Shown here piece by piece: positions 1 through 4,547 of a stretch of DNA of 5,110 nt (the first letter of the stretch is position 1; each line of letters begins with the position of its first letter). This stretch comes from Hyphomicrobiales bacterium. Lineage in GTDB: Bacteria > Pseudomonadota > Alphaproteobacteria > Rhizobiales > Xanthobacteraceae. Position numbers and translations under genes: made by a program. Under the pieces are notes generated by a model. The model had not been told where the DNA came from and did not search any database. It was given only the letters and a program-made list of their open reading frames with translations. The stretch is from contig PLTE01000142.1 in assembly GCA_003164375.1 (NCBI GenBank), forward strand, positions 1 through 5,110, written 5' to 3'.

Positions 1-168
1 CGATGCCCGGACCGCCCGGGAGCGGGGTTACAAGCCCCGCCCGCAGGAACCGCACCCGCCCCATCGCTCGGCTGTCACCGGTCGACGACCCTCGATGGGC
101 GAGACGCGCCTTATGTAATCTAAACGAGGACCTACGTCAAGAGCAATGTAACAATAATAGCGACATTC
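1..168. other. Unassigned left edge, possible gene ends
   Basis: I cannot assign a gene here. On the plus strand a frame open from base 2 reads to TAA at 116-118 and would give a 38-residue proline/arginine-rich C-terminus ending in GETRLM, but all three plus frames are open to about base 110, so openness proves little. On the minus strand an ATG at 64-62 opens a frame running off the left edge (MGRVRFLRAGL...), with no good ribosome site but with a promoter-like pair upstream (112-140). The GC-rich stretch 1-104 is rich in inverted repeats: GCGGGG at 22-27 pairs with CCCCGC at 35-40 around a 7-base loop. Bases 105-168 are A/T-richer and look intergenic. Either a gene ends here from the left or one starts here leftward; I cannot decide. 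Confidence 0.3.
112..140 (-). promoter_or_regulatory. Possible leftward sigma-70 promoter
   Basis: Read on the minus strand, CTTGACG (-35 hexamer TTGACG at 140-135) is followed after exactly 17 bases by TACATA (117-112). The -35 matches the alphaproteobacterial CTTGAC consensus well; the -10 matches TATAAT at only three positions. Transcription would start near base 105 and run off the left edge, which would suit the minus-strand ATG at 64 or an RNA gene. It is the only TTGAC-type element I found with correct spacing, but such a match can occur by chance. Confidence 0.35.
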
Positions 169-256
169 GCAGCTGGGATGGAGGGGAGCGCAATCCGGGA
201 CCGCCAGTCCCGGTAGCGCGCCGCCCCCGGGTTCCGCTTCGCTCCACCCGGGCTAC
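169..256. repeat. Dispersed palindromic repeat, copy 1
   Basis: An imperfect palindrome of 88 bases. The left arm (169-199) matches the reverse complement of the right arm (226-256) at 23 of 31 positions. Between them CCGGGAC (195-201) and GTCCCGG (207-213) form a further perfect 7-bp stem. The right arm is itself a hairpin: CCCGGGT (226-232) and ACCCGGG (246-252) enclose a 13-base loop that reads GGAGCGAAGCGGA on the minus strand, followed outward by GTAG. The same GTAG plus GAGCGAAGCG plan recurs at 1445, 2633 and 4410. The left arm is the most degenerate in the set, so this copy may be old. Its role is unknown; it lies in a gene-free stretch. Confidence 0.75.
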
Positions 257-341
257 TACTCAGTGCATGATTTTGTCACACGAATCAGCTATATTGCTCG
301 CACATGTCGGACTGTAAGTTGGCGAGATGTGAGAAGCTGAC

Positions 342-359
342 GTATCCAGAAACGGATAC
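342..359. promoter_or_regulatory. Short inverted repeat upstream of PhoH-like gene
   Basis: GTATCC (342-347) and GGATAC (354-359) form a perfect 6-bp inverted repeat with a 6-base spacer, the shape of a dimeric repressor site. It lies about 145 bases upstream of the PhoH-like start. I do not recognise the motif as a known operator. The rest of 257-438 shows no convincing promoter: TTGTCA at 273 and TATATT at 290 are only 11 bases apart. Confidence 0.3.
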
Positions 360-438
360 CGTCGTTTGCCGCCGCCCGCGCCACTCCCACCGACGATCTC
401 CATCACAACCTGCCCCATCAACAAATTCTCAATGTCTC

Positions 439-459
439 CGCGCTACGATTCGTAGCGCG
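439..459. promoter_or_regulatory. Perfect 9-bp palindrome in PhoH-like leader
   Basis: CGCGCTACG (439-447) and CGTAGCGCG (451-459) are exact reverse complements around ATT; A448 and T450 can also pair, leaving a one-base centre. The site ends 43 bases before the TTG start. As DNA it could bind a dimeric regulator; as RNA it would form a stable hairpin in the leader. It lacks a following T-run, so it is not a classic intrinsic terminator. It is not part of the GAGCGAAGCG repeat family. Confidence 0.45.
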
Positions 460-487
460 TGCAGACGTCCAATCTTCTCGGTCCAGC

Positions 488-495
488 AAAAGGAG
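488..495 (+). promoter_or_regulatory. Ribosome binding site for PhoH-like gene
   Basis: AAAAGGAG ends 7 bases before the TTG at 503-505. This strong Shine-Dalgarno match supports the TTG start: the next in-frame Met codon is residue 125, well inside the ATPase domain, so no nearby ATG can replace it. Confidence 0.7.
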
Positions 496-502
496 TCGGG
501 CT

Positions 503-1288
503 TTGGGCAAGCACTTCAGTGGCAAGCACTTCAATGAAAAACACTTCAGTGACAAGCACCTCAGCAGCAAACAGCTCAAACAAAAACGCCGCCGCAACGG
601 CCAGACCGCCGAGATCATAGAATTTCAAACTTCCAAATTCGAAACCGAACGCATCCTTCCCCCGATCAAGCCTCTCAATCCGACGCAAGCCGCTTATCTC
701 GACGCGCTGCGCTTTAGCCCGCAAGTCATCGTTCTCGGGCCCGCCGGCACCGGCAAGACCTGGATCGCCGCCACCCACGCCGCCGACCTCCTTCGCAGCG
801 GATCAATCGAAAAAATCATCCTGACCCGGCCCAACGTGCCCTGCGGCCGCTCGCTCGGTTACTTCCCCGGCAGCATGGAAGACAAATTCGCGCCCTGGGC
901 CGTGCCGGTGTCGGAAGCCATCAAGGACCGCATCGGCAAGGCGGCTTACGAGATCGCCCTCAAACGCGGCAAAATCGAGCTGGTGCCGTTCGAAGTGATG
1001 CGCGGCCGGTCGTGGAAGAATGCCTTTGTGTTGCTCGACGAGGCGCAGAACGCCACCCCGGCCGAGATCAAGACATTCCTGACCCGGATCGGCGAGGATT
1101 GCACGGTGGTCATCAACGGCGATGTCAGCCAGTGCGATCTCGACCGCGGCAGCGGGTTGAGCACTGTCCTGCACCTGATCAGGTCGCAGACGCTGTCGGT
1201 GCCGGTGGTCGAATTCGGCCGCGAGGATATCGTCCGCTCGGGCATTTGCGCCATGTGGGTCCGCGCGTTCGACGAGGCGCGGTTGTAG
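503..1288 (+). CDS. PhoH-family ATPase (short form)
   Basis: A 261-residue cytoplasmic P-loop ATPase of the PhoH family, whose members are linked to RNA metabolism and, in E. coli, to phosphate starvation. The ATPase domain runs from about residue 58 to the end: Walker A GPAGTGKT (79-86), the PhoH-type TRPNVPCGRSLGYFPGSMEDK region (108-128), RGRSWKNAFVLLDEAQN (167-183) containing Walker B with D179/E180, and the sensor-like INGDVSQCDL (204-213). There is no N-terminal PIN domain, so it is not PhoH2, and it is shorter than the roughly 350-residue PhoH/YbeZ that sits beside ybeY; it looks like the second, short PhoH of these bacteria. Residues 2-31 are a basic His/Lys/Ser tract from a 15-bp tandem repeat, probably a flexible nucleic-acid-contacting tail (inference). 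The start is TTG with a good ribosome site. The gene stands alone, with repeats on both sides. Family call is firm; substrate unknown. Confidence 0.93.
   Translation: MGKHFSGKHFNEKHFSDKHLSSKQLKQKRRRNGQTAEIIEFQTSKFETERILPPIKPLNPTQAAYLDALRFSPQVIVLGPAGTGKTWIAATHAADLLRSGSIEKIILTRPNVPCGRSLGYFPGSMEDKFAPWAVPVSEAIKDRIGKAAYEIALKRGKIELVPFEVMRGRSWKNAFVLLDEAQNATPAEIKTFLTRIGEDCTVVINGDVSQCDLDRGSGLSTVLHLIRSQTLSVPVVEFGREDIVRSGICAMWVRAFDEARL
506..580 (+). repeat. 15-bp tandem repeat coding KHFS-type units
   Basis: Five in-frame 15-bp units begin at 506, 521, 536, 551 and 566. The first two differ by one base (GGCAAGCACTTCAGT versus ...AAT), and divergence increases downstream. They encode GKHFS, GKHFN, EKHFS, DKHLS and SKQLK, so the pattern x-K-(H/Q)-(F/L)-x is held while DNA changes, then the tract grades into QKRRR. 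Because the unit is a multiple of three, gain or loss of units would keep the frame. Confidence 0.9.
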
Positions 1289-1310
1289 CGAGCGCGGAGC
1301 CTCTCCATTT

Positions 1311-1432
1311 CGTCATACGCGGGCTCGACCCGCGTATCCATGCTGAGCTTCGGCAAGTCGGAGTTTTGCGGCAAGTCCGCCTATGCGGAACCGCAGCGTG
1401 GGTTGCCGGGTCAAGCCCGGCAACGACGACGG
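1311..1432. repeat. Composite inverted repeat element
   Basis: Two related hairpin modules in opposite orientation bound this element. The left module has ATACGCGGG (1315-1323) and CCCGCGTAT (1329-1337) around CTCGA, preceded by CGTC and followed by CCATG. The right module has TTGCCGGG (1403-1410) and CCCGGCAA (1416-1423) around TCAAG; read on the minus strand it has the same CGTC-stem-CTTGA-stem-CCCACG plan. The interior (about 1343-1396) carries a 9-base direct repeat CGGCAAGTC (1351-1359 and 1369-1377). This CGTCAT...GGGCTTGACCC...CCATG pattern is, as I recall, a frequent dispersed intergenic repeat in alphaproteobacteria. It starts 22 bases after the PhoH-like stop and may help end transcription, though no T-run follows the stems. 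Confidence 0.7.
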
Positions 1433-1444
1433 AACGGGTGCAGC

Positions 1445-1526
1445 CTGGATTGAGCGAAGCGAAATCCGGGAACGATTCAGCGGCTCAAAATACCGATCTC
1501 CGGTTTCGCTGTCGCTCCGTCCGGGA
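1445..1526. repeat. Dispersed palindromic repeat, copy 2
   Basis: Left arm 1445-1470 and right arm 1500-1526 are imperfect reverse complements. The left arm is itself a hairpin: CTGGATT (1445-1451) pairs with AATCCGG (1463-1469), one G-T pair included, around the loop GAGCGAAGCGA. The right arm is more diverged but keeps GGAGCGACAGCGA on the minus strand. The outer GTAG seen in other copies is not clear here. It belongs to the same sequence subfamily as copy 3 (2633-2722), so these two flank the antitoxin remnant and the DUF6338 cassette. Confidence 0.75.
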
Positions 1527-1581
1527 TAAGCTTGCACAACTCTCAGTCCGCACAGCGGGGAGAGGGAGCAGAGACCGCGTG

Positions 1582-1785
1582 ATGGATGCAAAGCTGATTT
1601 TGATCGATAGCGCCGCCGAGCTGGCGCGCGCCCGTGCGCTCGTCGATCGGCTCTGGGATTCGGATGACCCGGCCGACGTCGCCCGGCTGGCGGCGCAGGC
1701 GCGTCTGATCGCGGCCTATGAGGAAAGCCAATGGCCACGCCGGCCGAGCACCGCAGCGAATTGCGTAAGTTATGGTGAGAGGTAA
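1582..1785 (+). pseudogene. Truncated HigA/XRE-type antitoxin
   Basis: The 67-residue product matches the N-terminal part of a group of HigA-like antitoxin/XRE regulators, recalled from the family pattern: IDSAAELARARALVDRLWD, then DDPADVARLAAQARLIAAYEE, then WPRRPSTA. Intact relatives continue for about 60 residues with a DNA-binding helix-turn-helix; here the frame ends after the unrelated tail ANCVSYGER. Shifting one base near 1757 gives AELRKLW and then a stop, so a simple frameshift does not restore the domain. ATG 1582 is chosen because family similarity begins there; the nearest purine run, GGGAG at 1564-1568, is rather far upstream. No HigB-like toxin lies upstream, where repeats fill the space. 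The gene ends 3 bases before the DUF6338 start and its promoter may drive that cassette (inference). Most likely a non-functional remnant cut by insertion. Confidence 0.65.
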
Positions 1786-1788
1786 CGA

Positions 1789-2400
1789 ATGGGTAGTCTA
1801 TCCAACGTGGATGCGATTTACACGGCGCTCGTTTTTGTCGTGCCAAGTTATGTCTTTCTAACATTGCGCAACCAGTTTATAGCCGGTCAGAATCGTCTTG
1901 GCACAGATCAAATTTTGGCTTTTGTAACTTACAGCGCACTTAACTTCGCGCTGTTCGGATGGATAGTTTACCTCGCGATCTTTTACCACGTCGCACCGTA
2001 CATACTTGTCGCAACCTGGATTCTCATCCTGGGTGTCATTCCAGCCGCGCTCGGCGTGCTCTGGGGCTTGTCCTCGCAGAGGGAAATGATCGGCAGGATA
2101 TATGAGTTCTTCGGATTAAACCCTATCCATCCGACCCCGAGCGCGTGGGATCGCGTTTTCTTCAATACTCCCGCGTCATGGGTGTTTATTACGTTGAAGA
2201 ATGGGACAGCATTCGCAGGCTTCTGGGGCGGCCAATCATTCGCATCATCAGATGTAAAGGAGCGCGACCTCTATATTTCACAGGTGTACGATTTTTCTGG
2301 TGATCTGCCTTGGCGACCGACCGGCAAAAGCTTATTTATTGCGGCAGGTGAGATCAGCACGATTGAATTTATTCCCGTGATAGAGGAGTCGAGGGCATGA
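1789..2400 (+). CDS. DUF6338-type membrane protein
   Basis: A 203-residue inner-membrane protein of unknown function. Three hydrophobic segments lie at about residues 9-26, 42-66 and 70-95, followed by a soluble C-terminal domain. That domain carries the features I associate with DUF6338: NPIHPTPSAWD (111-121), then WVFITLKNGTAFAGFWGG (131-148), SFASS (150-154), ERDLYI (158-163) and a final GEISTIEF (187-194). The pattern of short strands around KNG and GGQSFAS suggests a small beta-barrel facing the cytoplasm (inference). ATG 1789 has GAGAGG 6 bases upstream. The stop overlaps the start of the next gene (ATGA), so the two are surely co-translated. Codon use is markedly A/T-richer than in the flanking PhoH and dipeptidase genes, suggesting transfer. 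Real gene: near certain; family name: from memory. Confidence 0.82.
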   Translation: MGSLSNVDAIYTALVFVVPSYVFLTLRNQFIAGQNRLGTDQILAFVTYSALNFALFGWIVYLAIFYHVAPYILVATWILILGVIPAALGVLWGLSSQREMIGRIYEFFGLNPIHPTPSAWDRVFFNTPASWVFITLKNGTAFAGFWGGQSFASSDVKERDLYISQVYDFSGDLPWRPTGKSLFIAAGEISTIEFIPVIEESRA

Positions 2401-2609
2401 ATGACACTCCCAAAATGCCGAATCACAGACAGATGGCTAATGATGGGTATCGGCCAACTAACGGTAGACCAACCATAGTTACCGAGGGCTACAAGCCCAA
2501 ACCGCAGGGTGGCTACGTAGCTCCGACGCAATCCGCTCCATCCAATCCTCCCAGCGGCGGAACGAGCGGCAAACCAGCCTCAGGCTCCGGCGACGGCCCG
2601 AAGAAATAA
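2397..2609 (+). CDS. Small disordered GYxP-rich protein
   Basis: A 70-residue polar protein with no hydrophobic core: it contains no Leu, Phe, Trp or Cys. Its only aromatic residues are three tyrosines, each in a Gly-Tyr context: GYRP (17-20), GYKP (31-34) and GYVAP (39-43). The tail from about residue 44 is low-complexity Pro/Gly/Ser ending in DGPKK. No signal peptide or membrane segment is visible. Translation starts inside the DUF6338 stop codon, with GAGGAG 8 bases upstream, so it is a coupled partner of the membrane protein. I recall similar short GYxP proteins next to DUF6338 genes elsewhere, but cannot check. A tail that binds the membrane protein or an outside partner through its tyrosines is possible; function is unknown. 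Confidence 0.75.
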   Translation: MNDTPKMPNHRQMANDGYRPTNGRPTIVTEGYKPKPQGGYVAPTQSAPSNPPSGGTSGKPASGSGDGPKK

Positions 2610-2632
2610 AGGCTGTTCGGCGTATTGACGAT

Positions 2633-2722
2633 GTAGTCTGGATTGAGCGAAGCAAAATCCGGGAGCGATCGATCGGTTCGATCACCGAGCCCCGGATTTC
2701 GCTGCGGCTCAATCCGGGCTAC
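2633..2722. repeat. Dispersed palindromic repeat, copy 3
   Basis: The clearest complete copy. Left arm 2633-2663 and right arm 2691-2722 both begin (outermost) with GTAG and are near-perfect reverse complements. Each arm is also a hairpin: CTGGATT (2638-2644)/AATCCGG (2656-2662) around GAGCGAAGCAA, and CCCGGATT (2691-2698)/AATCCGGG (2711-2718), perfect over 8 bp. It sits between the GYxP gene (stop 2609) and the convergent minus-strand gene (stop 2745), where its folded RNA could end transcription from either side. It is far richer in GC than the genes on both sides. Confidence 0.85.
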
Positions 2723-2744
2723 GCGCGCACATCCGGACCGCCCG

Positions 2745-3185
2745 CTAGAAATACTCGCTATAATCAATCTCAGCGCAGTAGTTCATTGTTTTAGTGTCTA
2801 GCTCTGGCTTGAGCTTTGCTACGATGATCCCTTGCCATGCGATCCGGCAGTCGGCGCCACTTTCGCGGCAAAGTTCGGCCACCTCGCTTACATGCTCAAG
2901 AGGAACCCACAGGACAAGGTCGCGGGATTTCAGCAGCGGAGCCCGAGGCGGCTGAAGCAAGGCGTTGCTCAGAAAATAGTCGTTGTCCCCGGCGATGTAG
3001 AGATCGGCGGTCTGAGACCCGTTCTCGAACCTGCGTACGTGCTCGCCTCGAATTAGCGCGACGCGAGGCTGCTCCGGTGTGATTTCCGCGCGGGAGTATT
3101 TACAGGACCAAGTGAACGCGTGCACGGTTGACTTGAAAAAGATTGTTGCGGGCGTTTCCTGTCCCGGTTTTTTCGAGCCGAACAT
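2745..3185 (-). CDS. Hypothetical cytoplasmic protein (MFGSKK)
   Basis: A 146-residue soluble protein that I cannot assign to a named family. It begins MFGSKKPGQETPATIFFKST, then has a moderately hydrophobic alpha/beta-like sequence with VALIRGE (42-48), DLYIAGDNDYFL (61-72), LLKSRDLVLWVP (84-95) and a C-terminal WQGIIVAKLKPELD (117-130). Four cysteines (28, 106, 113, 137) show no metal-site spacing. The frame stays open upstream to a GTG at 3257, but I choose ATG 3185: the MFG-Lys-Lys opening is typical of small cytoplasmic proteins and the extra 24 residues look like translated intergenic DNA. The ribosome site is weak (GGAA about 8 bases upstream). No antisense partner competes for this stretch. 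It shares the A/T-rich composition of the DUF6338 cassette and points toward it; its divergent neighbour is the dipeptidase. Confidence 0.68.
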   Translation of the reverse strand: MFGSKKPGQETPATIFFKSTVHAFTWSCKYSRAEITPEQPRVALIRGEHVRRFENGSQTADLYIAGDNDYFLSNALLQPPRAPLLKSRDLVLWVPLEHVSEVAELCRESGADCRIAWQGIIVAKLKPELDTKTMNYCAEIDYSEYF

Positions 3186-3318
3186 GCCTGCGATTCCAAA
3201 GCTATCGGAGGATCGCGGTGAGCACGCGAAATAAACTCCTACAATATACCTTACCACAATCAGCTGCTTAGACTAAGGAAATACAGACAAAAACATTCAT
3301 TCAACGAAAAGACCGTAC
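3186..3318. promoter_or_regulatory. Divergent intergenic region
   Basis: This A/T-rich spacer should hold the promoters of the leftward hypothetical gene and the rightward dipeptidase. An 11-bp palindrome, CTTAG-A-CTAAG, lies at 3267-3277. On the minus strand a TATATT (3247-3242) is followed by GTAGGAG, but no good -35 lies 16-18 bases before it. On the plus strand nothing close to CTTGAC with a proper -10 is present. The dipeptidase start has only a weak purine stretch (AAAAGA, 3307-3312). Exact promoters are not resolved. Confidence 0.35.
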
Positions 3319-4413
3319 GTGCCCTCCCCCAAGCCCAAACCCACCCCCATTTTCGACGGCCACAACGACGTGCTCTTGCGCCTGCATCTGCACGGCGGTG
3401 CGGAGGCGGTGACGGCGTTCCTCAACGGCGAGGACAAGGGCCAGTTGGATCTGGTCAAGGCGCGCCAGGGCGGCTTTGCCGGCGGTTTGTTCGCGATCTT
3501 CGTGCCGTCGCCGAAGCGCAAAGAGCGCGCCGAGGGGCAAGCGCCGGCGCAGGCGCCCGACAGCGTCATCGGCAATGACCCGGCGCCGCCCGCGGTCGAT
3601 ATCGCGGAGGCGCAGCGGGTGGTGTTCGCCATGGCGGCGCTGTTGTTGCGGATCGAGCGGGAGTCGCAAGGCCGGCTGCGCGTCTGCCGCACGTCAGGCG
3701 ATATCGAGAGCGCAATCGCCGACGACGCGCTGGCTGCCGTGTTGCATATCGAGGGCGCCGAAGCGATCGATGCGAACCTCGATCTGCTCGACGTGCTGCA
3801 CGCGGCTGGGCTGCGCTCGCTCGGGCCGGTGTGGAGCCGGCCGAATATTTTCGGCCATGGCGTGCCGTTCCGCTGTCCGTCGTCGCCCGACACCGGGCCT
3901 GGGCTGACCGATGTAGGCAAGGCGCTGGTCCGCGCCTGCAACGGTTTGCGCATCCTGATCGATCTGTCGCATCTCAACGAACGCGGCTTCTGGGACGTCG
4001 CTGAACTCAGCGACGCGCCGCTGGTCGCCACGCATTCCAACGCGCACGCGCTCAGCCCGCATTCGCGCAATCTGACCGACAGGCAATTGGCGGCAATCCG
4101 CGAAACCGGCGGCATGGTCGGCGTCAATTTCGCGGTGAGCTTCCTGCGTCCGGACGGCCGCCACGACAAGGACACGCCGATCGAGCTGATCATCCGGCAT
4201 CTCGACCATCTCATCGAGCACTTGGGCGAAGACGGCGTCGGCTTCGGCTCCGATTTCGACGGCGCCATGATCCCGGCCGAGCTCGGCAGCGCCGCCGGAT
4301 TGCAAATTTTGGTGCAGGCGATGAAGAAGCATGGCTTCGGCAAGGCGCTGATCGAGAAGATATGTTTTAGAAATTGGCTCCGCGTGCTGGGACGGACGTG
4401 GGGGGCTCCGTAG
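3319..4413 (+). CDS. M19 family (renal-type) dipeptidase
   Basis: A 364-residue zinc hydrolase of peptidase family M19 (PF01244), which cleaves dipeptides, often including D-residues, and is related to amidohydrolases. The binuclear zinc ligands are all visible: H15 and D17 in FDGHND, E145 in LHIEGAEAI, H218 in LIDLSH, and H239 in VATHSNAH. The family signature SNAHALSPHSRNLTD (240-254) and the GFGSDFDGA loop (308-315; D312/D314) follow, and NWLRVL (352-357) closes the domain. Length is normal for bacterial members. There is no signal peptide, so a cytoplasmic location is likely despite the usual 'membrane dipeptidase' name. The start is GTG at 3319, giving MPSPKPKPTPIFDGHND; no closer ATG exists. 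Residues 66-92 are a Lys/Pro/Ala-rich insertion. The last base of its final sense codon and its TAG stop are the first bases of a palindromic repeat. High GC, core-like gene. Confidence 0.93.
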   Translation: MPSPKPKPTPIFDGHNDVLLRLHLHGGAEAVTAFLNGEDKGQLDLVKARQGGFAGGLFAIFVPSPKRKERAEGQAPAQAPDSVIGNDPAPPAVDIAEAQRVVFAMAALLLRIERESQGRLRVCRTSGDIESAIADDALAAVLHIEGAEAIDANLDLLDVLHAAGLRSLGPVWSRPNIFGHGVPFRCPSSPDTGPGLTDVGKALVRACNGLRILIDLSHLNERGFWDVAELSDAPLVATHSNAHALSPHSRNLTDRQLAAIRETGGMVGVNFAVSFLRPDGRHDKDTPIELIIRHLDHLIEHLGEDGVGFGSDFDGAMIPAELGSAAGLQILVQAMKKHGFGKALIEKICFRNWLRVLGRTWGAP

Positions 4414-4492
4414 GATGGGTGGAGCCCTTGCGATACCCATCATGCAGACTCGCGGTCGGATGATGGGTATCGCTTCGCTCCACCCATCCTAC
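4410..4492. repeat. Dispersed palindromic repeat, copy 4
   Basis: An almost perfect palindrome: left arm 4410-4442 and right arm 4461-4492, both starting outermost with GTAGGATGGGTGGAGC, around an 18-base centre. Each arm is a hairpin with stem GATGGGT/ACCCATC (4414-4420 with 4435-4441; 4462-4468 with 4482-4488). The right arm keeps the standard GGAGCGAAGCGAT loop, whereas the left arm has CCCTT in place of CGAA. Stem sequence differs wholly from copies 1-3 while the loop is shared. The left end overlaps the dipeptidase stop codon and the right end lies 49 bases before the sthA start, so it fills the spacer and may act as a terminator or processing site. Confidence 0.88.
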
Positions 4493-4523
4493 GTCCCGAG
4501 TATCCCACCATCTGGCACCGAAC

Positions 4524-4547
4524 CTGCATGCCCTCGCTCGCATGCAG
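4524..4547 (+). promoter_or_regulatory. Inverted repeat covering the sthA start
   Basis: CTGCATG (4524-4530) and CATGCAG (4541-4547) form a perfect 7-bp inverted repeat with a 10-base loop. The sthA ATG (4542-4544) lies inside the right arm, and no purine-rich ribosome site is visible in the 30 bases before it. The left arm holds another ATG (4528) in a different frame, opening an 11-codon reading frame that ends in TGA at 4561-4563, overlapping sthA codon 7 (ATG 4560). In mRNA the hairpin would hide the start. Confidence 0.45.

Noticed and set aside
22..40. tRNA-like anticodon arm on the minus strand (loop CTTGTAA, as in tRNA-Thr UGU)
   Set aside because: No matching D arm, T arm (GGTTCGA) or acceptor stem is found around it; a GC-rich hairpin with a chance loop.
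3..317. Plus-strand open frame of 104 codons from the left edge
   Set aside because: It crosses an intergenic-looking A/T-rich stretch and the palindromic repeat at 169-256; no family resemblance.
305..335. Possible Pho box before the PhoH-like gene (CTGTAAG...)
   Set aside because: The second half-site does not match CTGTCAT and the spacing is wrong; no support for PhoB control.
304..537. Plus-strand open frame of 77 codons
   Set aside because: It covers the leader palindromes and runs out of frame into the tandem repeat of the PhoH-like gene; no ribosome site or domain.
506..580. Short regular repeats suggestive of a CRISPR array
   Set aside because: Units are contiguous 15-mers without spacers and are in frame within a protein.
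946..1374. Minus-strand open frame of 142 codons
   Set aside because: Antisense to the PhoH ATPase domain and extending into a dispersed repeat.
2479..2767. Minus-strand open frames over the GYxP gene and repeat copy 3
   Set aside because: They translate the palindromic repeat (ending SLRSIQ-like text also seen at other copies), so they are repeat artefacts.
3186..3257. Longer GTG-started version of the minus-strand hypothetical protein
   Set aside because: The extra 24 residues include no conserved-looking text and the MFGSKK opening is a more natural start; kept only as an alternative.
3297..4343. Long minus-strand open frame of 348 codons
   Set aside because: It lies antisense to the dipeptidase, which has all zinc ligands; the translation is Ser/Arg/Ala-rich low complexity, typical of the antisense of high-GC genes.
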